Positions 33,163 through 42,128 of a stretch of 64,000 nucleotides of DNA are shown in pieces. The notes below the pieces were generated by a model. It worked only from the letters and a program-made list of their open reading frames with translations. It made no database searches and was not told where the DNA came from. A program made the translations under genes and the position numbers. The DNA is from Psychrobacillus vulpis (lineage in GTDB: Bacteria; Bacillota; Bacilli; Bacillales_A; Planococcaceae), in assembly GCF_006861825.1 (NCBI RefSeq), contig NZ_VDGI01000002.1, positions 281,063 through 345,062 on the forward strand, read 5' to 3'. Position 1 is the stretch's first letter. Each line of letters opens with the position of its first letter.

Positions 33163-35664
33163 ATGAAACAAAAATTGCTCTACCTTTTCGTCATATTTGC
33201 AATAGTCACTGGCGCGTTATTTCAACCAAATCAAGTAGAGGCACAAACGACTAAAGTATATTGGGACGGCATTTTAATGGTTCCTGGACAAGTCGGTAAA
33301 ATAAAAGTAATAAAACCAATAAATTTGTGGAAACGTACATCAAAAGGGTTAGTGTTTGAAAGAGTACTTAAACCAGGTGAACAATATCGAGTGTATCGCT
33401 ATGATGATTTATACGGTGGTCAATATGGACTTGGTGGTAATATGTACATTACGAAAATGGCTGGATACGTTGAATATAAAACACCATCTAAAGCGAAATT
33501 ACAAGAACTAGCAAATGCACAAGGGTCAAATCCAGGAGGAAATAATTCGTCACAATTATTTCCGACAGAATCAACGCCAGGTTTGACAATTGGTAAAGTT
33601 TTAAGTCAATCAATTACACAAATTGCTCCAGGAGTACGAAAAAAAGTAATTGATATCGATTCCACAAATGGTCCTCAAAAACTATTTACAATCGATTATG
33701 ACGGTAAAACTGCCAATATTGAGATGAAAACAGAGTTAGCTAAAGATCAAATTATTGGATTAGAAACAACTTCATCTCAAGCGAATAGTGTACCGCAAAA
33801 TGATTCTTATCATGTTGTCGGAGGAGTAAATGCTGATTATTTTGATAAACAAGGACAACCAATTGACTTAATGATGATTGGTGGATCCATCGTATCAACT
33901 CCTCAAACTGCTCTAAATGAATTAGCGGTTCTAGGTATTACAACAAATGGAAAAGCAATTATAGGTGCACCTCAAGTTTCTATGAATTTATCTGTTAATG
34001 GTCAACAATCGTATGCTATTAATTCGGTTAATAGAAAGAGATCAGCCAATCATTTAGTACTTTATACGAGAGATTTTGCGCCAACTACGAATACTAATGA
34101 CCTTGGTACTGAAGTTCGGGTGAAAGTGGAATCAGGAAAGCTAAATGGTGCAGAAACTTTAATAGGAACTGTTGTGGATAACGTAACGGGTGTAGGAAAT
34201 GCTACGTTAAATAGAGATGAAATCGTTTTATCTGGTCATAATTTTGCTAGCCAATTTCTACAAACTGTACAAGTTGGAGACAAAATCGAAATCAAAACTA
34301 GCTTTGCTCCTGCTGAATGGAACGATGTGAAAGAGGCAGTTAGTGGACGATATCATTTAGTGAAAAATGGTACGATTCAAACGATTAATGTTGCGGGCGT
34401 TGCTCCTCGTACAGCAGTAGGAGTTAGAAAAGACGGTAGTCTCTTTACTGCAGTAATCGATGGAAGAACTAGCGTTAGTAAGGGTTTGACTTTACAAAAT
34501 ACTGCTAAACTAATGAAAGATTTAGGGGCTAACTATGCTATGACATTTGATGGCGGTGGTTCTTCTACTTTAGTTACTAGAGAACTAGGAAATAACAAGG
34601 TGTCTGTTGTTAATCGCCCTTCAGATGGATATGAGCGTTCTGTTTCTAATACATTATTATTTGTAAGTAAATATAAAACAGGTGCATTATACACGATAGC
34701 ACCGTCATCAAATGTATTAGAATTGTTCCAAGGTGCTACTTATTCGAATGTTTCGGTTCCGGTGAAAGGAATCGATCAATACATGAATCCAGTAGCTGTT
34801 TCTGGAAACGGAAAAGTTACCTCTTCTGTACTAGTTTCAAGTGGAGGAAAACAAGTAGTATCAGCTGAACCAGGAACTTATGCAGGAGTAGTAACTTATG
34901 ATGGGAAAACAACGAATCTCAAAATAAAAGTAACAAATACACTAGATAGTATTGTCCCTTCTGAAAGCTATTTACAAGTCCAAAAGGGTCAGACAATCCA
35001 ACTTTCAGCAAAAGGGATGAAAAATGGACAAGCCGTTTTAACGGATGCTTCTGCTTTTAGTTGGTCAACGAATGCTGGGACAATTCAACCAAATGGGAAA
35101 TTTACCGCTCAAAATAAAGATGGTATTGGAACAATTAACGTTAAATACGGTTCTAAATCTATAATTATTCCAGTTATTGTTGGAGATGTTGCTCCTACTA
35201 TATTAGAATCTTTTAATAAAGGTATATTAAACTATGAAGCTTCTGGAGATAGAGTAAATTCCGTCTCTGTACAGGAAGCGAAGAATGATAGAGACGGTAC
35301 GAAGGCTATTAAACTAGTATACGATTTTATGAATACAACTGGTACTTCTGGTGCGTATGTAAATGCTAAAACTAGTTTGACAATCAGTGTCCCACCTAAA
35401 AAGATTGGTATGTGGGTAAAAGGTGATGGCAAAGGTAACTGGTTAAGATCACAAGTAACGGATTCAACTGGAAAGATAATTCAGCTAGATTTCAGTAAAA
35501 ATGTCGATTGGACCGATTGGAGATTTGTAGAAACAGTTGTTCCGACTGGCTTGTCGTATCCATTGAAAATGGATCTACCTGTACGATATATGCAAACAGA
35601 AAATGCTAAGAAATCTAATGGTGAAATAATCATTGATGATATACAAGCAATTTACAAAGATTAA
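33163..35664 (+). CDS. Secreted phosphodiester glycosidase (NAGPA/DUF2233) protein
   Basis: 833 residues. The signal peptide probably ends at VEA (27). Residues about 30-115 are a compact domain starting KVYWDGILMVPGQVGKIKV, also found in the CAP protein at 60003. The NAGPA domain (about 180-505) holds VVGGVNADYFDKQGQPI, the PRTAVGVRKDG block and the hallmark MTFDGGGSSTL. Next come two Ig/BIG2-like modules (about 520-680) and a C-terminal jelly-roll-like carbohydrate-binding region (about 680-833). NAGPA enzymes hydrolyse sugar phosphodiesters, so a phosphate-linked wall glycan is a possible substrate (inference). It follows the propeller gene after 37 bases, probably in the same transcript. 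Confidence 0.88.
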   Translation: MKQKLLYLFVIFAIVTGALFQPNQVEAQTTKVYWDGILMVPGQVGKIKVIKPINLWKRTSKGLVFERVLKPGEQYRVYRYDDLYGGQYGLGGNMYITKMAGYVEYKTPSKAKLQELANAQGSNPGGNNSSQLFPTESTPGLTIGKVLSQSITQIAPGVRKKVIDIDSTNGPQKLFTIDYDGKTANIEMKTELAKDQIIGLETTSSQANSVPQNDSYHVVGGVNADYFDKQGQPIDLMMIGGSIVSTPQTALNELAVLGITTNGKAIIGAPQVSMNLSVNGQQSYAINSVNRKRSANHLVLYTRDFAPTTNTNDLGTEVRVKVESGKLNGAETLIGTVVDNVTGVGNATLNRDEIVLSGHNFASQFLQTVQVGDKIEIKTSFAPAEWNDVKEAVSGRYHLVKNGTIQTINVAGVAPRTAVGVRKDGSLFTAVIDGRTSVSKGLTLQNTAKLMKDLGANYAMTFDGGGSSTLVTRELGNNKVSVVNRPSDGYERSVSNTLLFVSKYKTGALYTIAPSSNVLELFQGATYSNVSVPVKGIDQYMNPVAVSGNGKVTSSVLVSSGGKQVVSAEPGTYAGVVTYDGKTTNLKIKVTNTLDSIVPSESYLQVQKGQTIQLSAKGMKNGQAVLTDASAFSWSTNAGTIQPNGKFTAQNKDGIGTINVKYGSKSIIIPVIVGDVAPTILESFNKGILNYEASGDRVNSVSVQEAKNDRDGTKAIKLVYDFMNTTGTSGAYVNAKTSLTISVPPKKIGMWVKGDGKGNWLRSQVTDSTGKIIQLDFSKNVDWTDWRFVETVVPTGLSYPLKMDLPVRYMQTENAKKSNGEIIIDDIQAIYKD

Positions 35665-35738
35665 TCTTATTCAACGGAGGGCATCTCCTTAGTGATGAGA
35701 TGAATACTATTGGAATCGTCCTTAATTAGAGCGTAAAA

Positions 35739-35821
35739 AGCCTGATGAATAAGGCTAAACTTTCTGCTATTACAATCACTTAGATTAGTAGGATGAAATA
35801 CGCCTTAGTGTATTTCATCCT
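35739..35821 (+). terminator. Two hairpins between the NAGPA gene and the next ORF
   Basis: AGCCT/AGGCT with an 8-base loop (35739-35756) and a strong 12-bp stem AGGATGAAATAC/GTATTTCATCCT (35790-35821). The second lacks a clean T-run. They may end the upstream transcript. A 15-base direct repeat AAGTAAAAAGTAATA occurs just after it and again near 36340, on either side of the following gene. Confidence 0.5.
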
Positions 35822-35908
35822 TAAGTAAAAAGTAATAGTTGTTGCGAACATTTTTGTTGTGTGATAACGTAATCAGTATGGATTTTTGGTAACTGTGGAG
35901 GGAAGTAC

Positions 35909-36322
35909 ATGACTTCGGAAGAGAAAAATAAAGGGAATATTCATTCACCTAGTTCTTCAGTAGAAGAATATGCCCCAAAAGTAATAGGATATTATAAACG
36001 TCAAGCTTGGGCATTAAAAGTTTTTGATAAAATTGATCAAGACAATGTAGTTTCTGATGGAAAAGATATTATACTTGCTTCTTCTATTATTCAATCAAAT
36101 AATGAATTATTTTTCCCGGCTTTTATCCGAATTAATACGAAAGAAAAAGGGAAGGTTGTTGGAGCGTATTTAATTATAGAAGAGGATGATAATTTTCAAT
36201 TATTACCTCTTGAAAAAGCAATGGAAGAAATGCAATTAGATGAGCTACTACCTTTCAAATATCGAACACTTGAACAAATTGACGGAGATGAAGTTCAAGT
36301 TAACTGGCCAAATTTTTCATAG
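35909..36322 (+). CDS. Hypothetical protein, 137 aa
   Basis: ATG at 35909 follows GGAGGGAAG. The N-terminus is polar and disordered-looking (MTSEEKNKGNIHSPSSSVEEY), followed by an alpha/beta region (VIGYYKRQAWALKVFDKI... FFPAFIRINTKEKGKVVGAYLIIEEDD) and an acidic helical end. No signal peptide, membrane segment or metal motif. I recognise no family. It sits between exported-protein genes and tagO with its own terminator, so it is probably a single-gene unit. Confidence 0.65.
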   Translation: MTSEEKNKGNIHSPSSSVEEYAPKVIGYYKRQAWALKVFDKIDQDNVVSDGKDIILASSIIQSNNELFFPAFIRINTKEKGKVVGAYLIIEEDDNFQLLPLEKAMEEMQLDELLPFKYRTLEQIDGDEVQVNWPNFS

Positions 36323-36375
36323 GATTGGCAGTTATTTACTAAGTAAAAAGTAATAATTTCTTTGTTGTAAAGAAT

Positions 36376-36425
36376 AAAAAAGGCTGAACTACGCTATAAT
36401 GAAGCGAAAGTTCAGTCTTTTCTTT
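36376..36425 (+). terminator. Terminator of the 137-aa gene
   Basis: AAAAGGCTGAACT and AGTTCAGTCTTTT pair around an 18-base loop, followed by a T-rich run. Confidence 0.8.
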
Positions 36426-36438
36426 ATTTATATTAAAC

Positions 36439-36468
36439 TTGGTTACATAGCTATTTTTATAGTATAAT
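36439..36468 (+). promoter_or_regulatory. Candidate promoter of tagO
   Basis: TTGGTT (36439-36444) and perfect TATAAT (36463-36468) with an 18-base spacer. A short open frame with its own ribosome site follows at 36489, then tagO at 36563. Confidence 0.45.
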
Positions 36469-36488
36469 CATTACTTGAGGAAACTTTC

Positions 36489-36539
36489 ATGTTGCTAATA
36501 CGTCTATTGGATGAAGAACAAAAGATTAATGAAATTTAA
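36489..36539 (+). CDS. Possible 16-aa leader peptide before tagO
   Basis: ATG at 36489 preceded by GAGGAAAC. It encodes MLLIRLLDEEQKINEI and stops 23 bases before the tagO start. Too short to judge as a protein; it could be a translated leader. No attenuator hairpin is obvious between it and tagO. Confidence 0.25.
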   Translation: MLLIRLLDEEQKINEI

Positions 36540-36562
36540 ATAAAAAGACAAGGGTGATATTT

Positions 36563-37627
36563 TTGGATATAAAATTACTTCTTGCTTTTATCATATCTAT
36601 GGTAACGGCAATTGCTGTTACTCCACTAGTTATTAAACTGGCACATAAAATAGGAGCTGTCGATAAACCTTCTAAACGAAAGGTTCATCAAAATGTGATG
36701 CCTAGATTAGGTGGACTTGCAATTTTTATTGCGGTAACAGTAGGTTATTTCGTAGCAGGATTATATGAAGCAAAAATCACCGGAATAATGGTTGGTGCAT
36801 TGATTATCATTGTTTTGGGAATAATAGATGATAAGTATGAAATTTCTGCGAAAATAAAATTGTTGGGTCAAATCCTTGCTGCTTGTGCAGTAATGGGGAG
36901 TGGTCTAACGATTGAAGTGTTGAATATTCCATTCTTAGGCGTATTCGATCTTGGGATATTTTCATACGTTGTAACGTTATTTTGGATTCTAGCGATTACA
37001 AATGCGATTAACCTAATAGATGGTTTGGATGGGCTATCTGCCGGTATCTCATCTATCGTATTTGCAAGTATTGCATTTCTAGCATTTTCAGCAGACAAAA
37101 TGTTAATACTAACGCTTTCTTTAATATTACTTGGTAGTACACTTGGATTCCTATTTCATAATTTCTACCCCGCGAAAATTTTTATGGGGGATACAGGATC
37201 CATGTTTTTAGGATATTCGATTGCGATATTATCACTGTTAGGTTTGTACAAAAGTGTTACATTGTTTAGCTTTGTAGTACCAGTGATGATTTTAGGTGTA
37301 CCAATATTCGATACTTCGTTTGCGATCATACGTAGACTTGTTAATAGGAAGCCAATATCTGTAGCAGATAAATCGCATTTACATCATAGATTGTTGGCTC
37401 TTGGATTATCACATCGAGATACTGTATTAGTAATATATGGTTTTGGTTTGATATTTAGTATATCTGCTATCACTTTTGAAACTTTAACTTTGAGATGGGC
37501 AATTTTTATTCTCGTTTTCATCTTGATAGCATTTGAAATTATTGCAGAAAAGATCGGACTCGTAAATGATGAGTATCGTCCTATAATTTCTGTTTTTCGT
37601 AAGGTAGTTGGGTATAAGCGCAATTAG
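36563..37627 (+). CDS. tagO: UDP-GlcNAc:undecaprenyl-phosphate GlcNAc-1-phosphate transferase TagO
   Basis: 354 residues from TTG 36563; AAGGGTG at 36550-36556 is at the right distance, while an in-frame GTG at 36554 lies inside it. About 11 membrane segments. The cytoplasmic motifs of the MraY/WecA family are present: DKPSKRKVHQNVMPRLGG, ILGIIDDKYE (catalytic Asp pair), NAINLIDGLDGLSAG, GFLFHNFYPAKIFMGDTGSMFLG (in part) and the histidine loop DKSHLHHRL. It transfers GlcNAc-1-phosphate to the lipid carrier and starts synthesis of teichoic or other wall polymers. It heads the polysaccharide locus. Confidence 0.95.
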   Translation: MDIKLLLAFIISMVTAIAVTPLVIKLAHKIGAVDKPSKRKVHQNVMPRLGGLAIFIAVTVGYFVAGLYEAKITGIMVGALIIIVLGIIDDKYEISAKIKLLGQILAACAVMGSGLTIEVLNIPFLGVFDLGIFSYVVTLFWILAITNAINLIDGLDGLSAGISSIVFASIAFLAFSADKMLILTLSLILLGSTLGFLFHNFYPAKIFMGDTGSMFLGYSIAILSLLGLYKSVTLFSFVVPVMILGVPIFDTSFAIIRRLVNRKPISVADKSHLHHRLLALGLSHRDTVLVIYGFGLIFSISAITFETLTLRWAIFILVFILIAFEIIAEKIGLVNDEYRPIISVFRKVVGYKRN

Positions 37628-37764
37628 CATTAGACTTGGAAAGAATAAAAATGTATTCAAACCAGTCTGACGTATCTACTTAGTTTATTAAATTAAACTA
37701 TGGGGATTTGTGCTTTTCACATAATAAAAATTAATTAATTCATTGATAGGTTGGTGTAAACGAA

Positions 37765-38880
37765 ATGAAAGTACCTATGTTAGATTTATCCGAGCAATAT
37801 GCATCTTTAAAAAGTGAAGTATTAGAAGCTTTAGATGGTGTTATGAGTAGTTCACGCTTCATTTTAGGAGATAACGTGAAAAAGCTGGAAGCAGATATTG
37901 CTAAGTATAGCAATGTTTCACACGGCATTGGATGTGCAAATGGTAGTGATGCAATTCATATTGCCCTACAAGCTGCGGGGATTGGTGCTGGAGATGAAGT
38001 AATTACAACACCATTTACATTTTTTGCAACTGGAGGAGCAATTGTAAGAGCAGGTGCAACACCAGTTTATGCAGATATTGATCCAGTTTCATTTAATTTA
38101 GATCCTGAAGAAATTGAAAAACATATAACTGACAAAACGAAAGCTATTATTCCAGTTCATTTGTATGGTCAAATGGCAGATATGGTACGTATTCGTGAAA
38201 TAGCTAATAAGCATAATTTAATAGTTATTGAAGATGGAGCGCAAGCAATAGGTGCGAAGCAAGGTGAGTATTCAGTAGGACAACTTGGAGATGCAGCTAC
38301 ATATAGCTTCTTCCCTACTAAAAACCTAGGTGCTTATGGTGACGCAGGAATGGTCGTTACAAAAAATGATGATATAGCTGAGAAAAGCAGAGTAATTAGA
38401 GTACATGGTAGTAAACCAAAGTATTACCACCATGTATTAGGATACAACAGTCGTTTAGACGAATTACAAGCAGCAGTGTTGAATGTAAAGTTCCCTCATT
38501 TAGATTCTTGGAGTGAGTTACGTAGAAAGCATGCGGATTACTACACTAGTTTGTTAAACGAAAAAGTATCTGAATTTGTTAAAACACCTGTTAAAGTAGA
38601 AGGTTATCATCATGTGTTCCATCAATATACAATTTTGACAGAGCGTCGTGATGAATTACAATCTTACTTAAATGAAAATGGTGTTGCAACAATGATTTAT
38701 TACCCACTACCATTGCATCTTCAACCTGTTTTTGAAAGCTTAGGGTATAAAAAAGGGGATTTCCCTAAAGCAGAAAAAGCTGCAAATGAAGCACTTTCTT
38801 TACCAATGTTCCCAGAACTAAAAGAAGAACAACAACAATATGTTGTAGAGAAAATTGCTGAATTTTTTGCTAGAAAATAA
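37765..38880 (+). CDS. DegT/DnrJ aminotransferase, WbpE-like (UDP-3-amino sugar)
   Basis: 371 residues. PLP-dependent sugar aminotransferase: ANGSDAIHIALQAAGIG, EDGAQAIGA with Asp157, and the Schiff-base Lys186 in SFFPTKNLGAYGD. The opening VPMLDLSEQYASLKSEV is typical of the WbpE/WlbC branch. That branch aminates UDP-2-acetamido-3-keto-glucuronic acid to the 3-amino sugar. All neighbouring pathway families (WbpB 39700, WbpA 40799, WbpD 42129, WbpI 45879) are in this locus, so the assignment is well supported by context, although the order differs from Pseudomonas. Confidence 0.88.
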   Translation: MKVPMLDLSEQYASLKSEVLEALDGVMSSSRFILGDNVKKLEADIAKYSNVSHGIGCANGSDAIHIALQAAGIGAGDEVITTPFTFFATGGAIVRAGATPVYADIDPVSFNLDPEEIEKHITDKTKAIIPVHLYGQMADMVRIREIANKHNLIVIEDGAQAIGAKQGEYSVGQLGDAATYSFFPTKNLGAYGDAGMVVTKNDDIAEKSRVIRVHGSKPKYYHHVLGYNSRLDELQAAVLNVKFPHLDSWSELRRKHADYYTSLLNEKVSEFVKTPVKVEGYHHVFHQYTILTERRDELQSYLNENGVATMIYYPLPLHLQPVFESLGYKKGDFPKAEKAANEALSLPMFPELKEEQQQYVVEKIAEFFARK

Positions 38881-38895
38881 TGAAATGGTCAAATG

Positions 38896-38929
38896 GTAGA
38901 GGGAGACGTAATTATACGTTTCCCTCTAC
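38896..38929 (+). promoter_or_regulatory. Long stem-loop inside the polysaccharide operon
   Basis: GTAGAGGGA-G-ACGTA pairs with TACGT-T-TCCCTCTAC around a 4-base ATTA loop-like centre. No T-run follows. It could be a processing or partial termination site between wbpE-like and the chain-length gene. Confidence 0.5.
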
Positions 38930-38965
38930 ATGCCTGTAATAAGAAGTTTTTGAAGGAGAAGTGTA

Positions 38966-39703
38966 ATGACGGAAAATAAAAATTATCGTTTATATGATTC
39001 ATTAGAGTTCTTTTGGAAGAAAAAGATTTGGTTTATTATTATTCCATTAGTGCTAGCGTTACTAGGCTATGTAGGATCTATGTTAATCCCTAAAGATGGT
39101 GATTACGTAGGGAAAAGTACTATATTTACAGGGTCCGTTAAACTGGAGGCACTAACAAATCCAGATAATATTATGACGAAATACGGTAAGCATTTCACAG
39201 GAAAATCAGAAGTATTTGTTCCGACAAGAAGTTATATTAAAACAGAAACTTATGGCAATAATGAAGAAGAAGTGACAAAAGAACTGAATCAATTCAATGA
39301 CCAGTTATTGGATGCATTAATGGCACAAAGTAATAAGATAATTGAAGGTACGGAAACTTATGCTGTAGCTCAAGATATTCGTGTTAAAAACTTAGAACAA
39401 ACTATTCCAAGTTATAAAGCTGCTCTGGAAAACACAACGAACTTAGCAGAAGCAAATAATCTCTCTAGTTTATTACTTCAAGCAGAACAAGAATTAACGA
39501 ATGGAATGGCTACTGTACAACGAGTTCGTAATGATATTCTTGTATTCGAACAACCTGAATTAGCTACTTCGTATGTCGTGAAAACAAAATCTTACGGATT
39601 AGAAGCTACAATTGCTGGACTAATTTTCGGGATTTTATTGACTATCTTTATTTTATCTTTATGGAAATATATTTTAGAGGCAAGAGGGAGTAAAAGAGCA
39701 TGA
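38966..39703 (+). CDS. Wzz-type chain-length / polysaccharide co-polymerase protein
   Basis: 245 residues with the classical layout: a short cytoplasmic N-terminus, a first membrane segment (about 19-39, IWFIIIPLVLALLGYVGSML), an extracellular loop rich in helices (about 50-205) and a second membrane segment (about 212-233). There is no cytoplasmic tyrosine-kinase domain and no such gene nearby. It should set polymer length together with the Wzy-like protein at 47151. ATG 38966 follows GAAGGAGAAG; the stop overlaps the next start by 4 bases (ATGA). Confidence 0.82.
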   Translation: MTENKNYRLYDSLEFFWKKKIWFIIIPLVLALLGYVGSMLIPKDGDYVGKSTIFTGSVKLEALTNPDNIMTKYGKHFTGKSEVFVPTRSYIKTETYGNNEEEVTKELNQFNDQLLDALMAQSNKIIEGTETYAVAQDIRVKNLEQTIPSYKAALENTTNLAEANNLSSLLLQAEQELTNGMATVQRVRNDILVFEQPELATSYVVKTKSYGLEATIAGLIFGILLTIFILSLWKYILEARGSKRA

Positions 39704-40713
39704 TTCAATTTGCAATTGTAGGTATGGGTTTCATCGCAGATAAACATATAGCTGCTATTCGCAATACAAAAGGCGCAAATTTATTTGCGATTTGTGATAC
39801 AAACCCGGAGAGATTAGTAATAGATGATGAAACTGTTTTAAAATACACGGATTTAGAAAAAATGCTTACAGAAAACCCACAAATTGATGTCGTTAATATC
39901 TGCGTACCGTCAGGTCTACATGCAACATTAACTAAAATTGTGGCGAAGCATAAGAAACATATTATTACAGAGAAACCAATGGCATTACATTCTTCAGATG
40001 CAAAAGAAATGATGGAAGTAGCAAAAGAAGAAGGCGTTAAACTTGCTATCGTACATCCGAATAGATATCGTCCAGCAATCATGGAAGTTCGTAAATTGAT
40101 GGATGCAGGGAAATTCGGTAAATTAAGCCATGCGAATGCAACGGTACGATGGAATAGAGGACAAGAATATTACGACCAAGCACCTTGGAGAGGAACTAAA
40201 AAGTTCGATGGTGGTGTATTGATGAATCAAGCAATACATAATTTAGACTTACTTTTATGGTTTATGGGACCAGTGAAATCAGTTCAAGGTATGGTAACAA
40301 CAAGATTCCGCAAGATCGAAACAGAAGACGTTGCAACTGCCCTCATCGAGTTTGAAAGTGGTGCACTTGGAGTTGTAGAAGCGGTAACAACAATTTACCC
40401 TCAAAACTTAGAAGAATCTTTGTCTATTTTCGGTGAAACTGCAAGTGTAAAAATAGGTGGGAAAAATGCATTATTCGTTGAAACATGGGATGTAGAAGGA
40501 TATGCAGAAGAGGAAGTAGAAGCATTGAAAGCTAACATTCAAAATGATCCTTGGGGTAAAAAAGGACATGACTGTATTATTGAAGATATGGTTTCAGCGA
40601 TTATTGAAAATCGAGAGCCAGCAGTAAGTGGAATAGATGGTTATAATCCAGTTCGACTAATCGAAGCAATTATCGAATCGTCTGAGACAGGGAAACGCAT
40701 TTCATTCTCATAA
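39700..40713 (+). CDS. Gfo/Idh/MocA oxidoreductase, WbpB-like
   Basis: 337 residues. The Rossmann start AIVGMGFIADKHIAAI carries the GxGxxxxxH motif. EKPMAL (91-96) holds the conserved Glu-Lys-Pro. GGVLMNQAIHNLDLLLWFMG is the family's catalytic-histidine region. In the WbpA-E pathway WbpB oxidises C3 of UDP-GlcNAcA to the 3-keto sugar with bound NAD+, which WbpE then aminates. Both partner families are adjacent. Translationally coupled to the Wzz-like gene. Confidence 0.88.
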   Translation: MIQFAIVGMGFIADKHIAAIRNTKGANLFAICDTNPERLVIDDETVLKYTDLEKMLTENPQIDVVNICVPSGLHATLTKIVAKHKKHIITEKPMALHSSDAKEMMEVAKEEGVKLAIVHPNRYRPAIMEVRKLMDAGKFGKLSHANATVRWNRGQEYYDQAPWRGTKKFDGGVLMNQAIHNLDLLLWFMGPVKSVQGMVTTRFRKIETEDVATALIEFESGALGVVEAVTTIYPQNLEESLSIFGETASVKIGGKNALFVETWDVEGYAEEEVEALKANIQNDPWGKKGHDCIIEDMVSAIIENREPAVSGIDGYNPVRLIEAIIESSETGKRISFS

Positions 40714-40798
40714 AAGAAAGCTTAAGAAGCCACGGGCTAGTAAGTAACTAAATAGAAAAGTTTATACTTTCTTATCCATAAATAAAGGAGAGACAATC

Positions 40799-42115
40799 AT
40801 GTCTACATATTATAATGAATTATTAGCAAAAATTGAAAACCACACTGCAGTAATTGGTGTTGTTGGATTAGGTTATGTTGGATTACCACTTGCGGTAGAA
40901 AAAGCAAAAGCAGGTTACACTGTTATTGGTTTTGACGTTCAAGAATCTAAAGTTCAACAAGTAAACGAAGGTATTAACTACATTGGTGACGTAGTAGATA
41001 ATGATTTAAAAGAAATGGTAGAATCAGGACATTTAAATGCATCTTCTGACTACGGTTCGATTAGTGCGGTGGATGCAGTTGCAATATGCGTTCCAACACC
41101 ATTAGATATTTATCAACAACCGGATACATCTTACGTAGAAAGCTCTGTAAATGAAATTGCAAAATATGCAAAAAAAGGTACTTTAGTTGTGTTAGAGTCT
41201 ACAACATACCCAGGTACGACAGAAGAAATTATTAGAAAAGCATTAGAAGATAAAGGATTTACAGTAGGAGAAGATATCTTCATCGCATACTCTCCAGAAC
41301 GTATCGATCCAGGTAATAAAAGCTTTAATACGAAAAATACACCAAAAGTAGTTGGTGGTATTACAGAAAAATGTACAAATGTTGCAGCTGCACTTTATAG
41401 CAGTGTTTTAGATGGTGACGTGCACAAAGTATCAAGCCCGGCAATTGCTGAAATGGAAAAGATTTTTGAAAATACTTTCCGTCATATTAATATCGCACTT
41501 GCTAATGAAATGGCTGTTCTATGTGAAAAAATGGGGATTGATGTATGGGAAGTAATCGATGCAGCGAAAACGAAACCATATGGCTTTATGGCATTTTATC
41601 CAGGTCCAGGTCTAGGTGGCCACTGTATTCCAATCGATCCATTTTACCTAACATGGAAAGCAAGAGAGTATAACTACCATACGAGATTAATCGAGCTTGC
41701 TGGAGAAATTAACAACTCAATGCCTGATTATGTTATTACACGTGCGATGCAAATTTTAAATGACGAAGGTAAAGCACTTCGTAACGCAAAAGTACTTTTA
41801 CTAGGTGTAGCTTATAAGAAAGACATTGATGATATGCGTGAATCTCCATCATTAAAATTAGTTGAATTACTTCTACATCATGGTGCAGAGTTCAAAACAT
41901 TTGACCCTCATGTTGATAAATTCAGAGTTAATGGTGAAACACTAGAAACATCTGAACTAACGGATGAATTATTGGATGAAGCTGATATCGTTATCTTGGC
42001 AACTGACCATACTGCATTTGACTATGCAAATATCGCTCAAAGATCAAAAGTAATTTTTGATACGCGTAATGCATTTAAAGGTATTGAAACTCCAAATCGT
42101 TATATCAAACTATAA
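40799..42115 (+). CDS. UDP-N-acetylglucosamine 6-dehydrogenase, WbpA-like
   Basis: 438 residues of the UDP-glucose/GDP-mannose dehydrogenase family. The NAD motif GLGYVGLP is at 23-30. YSPERIDPGNK is the signature of the UDP-HexNAc branch, and Cys276 in GLGGHCIPIDPFYL is the catalytic thiol. It oxidises C6 of UDP-GlcNAc in two steps to UDP-GlcNAcA. UDP-ManNAc dehydrogenases (WecC) look similar, but the presence of WbpB, D, E and I families favours WbpA. An 85-base gap before it has no terminator. Confidence 0.9.
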   Translation: MSTYYNELLAKIENHTAVIGVVGLGYVGLPLAVEKAKAGYTVIGFDVQESKVQQVNEGINYIGDVVDNDLKEMVESGHLNASSDYGSISAVDAVAICVPTPLDIYQQPDTSYVESSVNEIAKYAKKGTLVVLESTTYPGTTEEIIRKALEDKGFTVGEDIFIAYSPERIDPGNKSFNTKNTPKVVGGITEKCTNVAAALYSSVLDGDVHKVSSPAIAEMEKIFENTFRHINIALANEMAVLCEKMGIDVWEVIDAAKTKPYGFMAFYPGPGLGGHCIPIDPFYLTWKAREYNYHTRLIELAGEINNSMPDYVITRAMQILNDEGKALRNAKVLLLGVAYKKDIDDMRESPSLKLVELLLHHGAEFKTFDPHVDKFRVNGETLETSELTDELLDEADIVILATDHTAFDYANIAQRSKVIFDTRNAFKGIETPNRYIKL

Positions 42116-42128
42116 GGGGGCTGCAAAA

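Noticed and set aside
35665..35830. Riboswitch between the NAGPA gene and the 137-aa gene
   Set aside because: Hairpins are present, but I could match no known aptamer core; simple terminators or processing stems explain them better.
42057..42128. Longer N-terminus for the WbpD-like gene
   Set aside because: The extension overlaps the dehydrogenase gene, has no ribosome site, and is unlike the family N-terminus.
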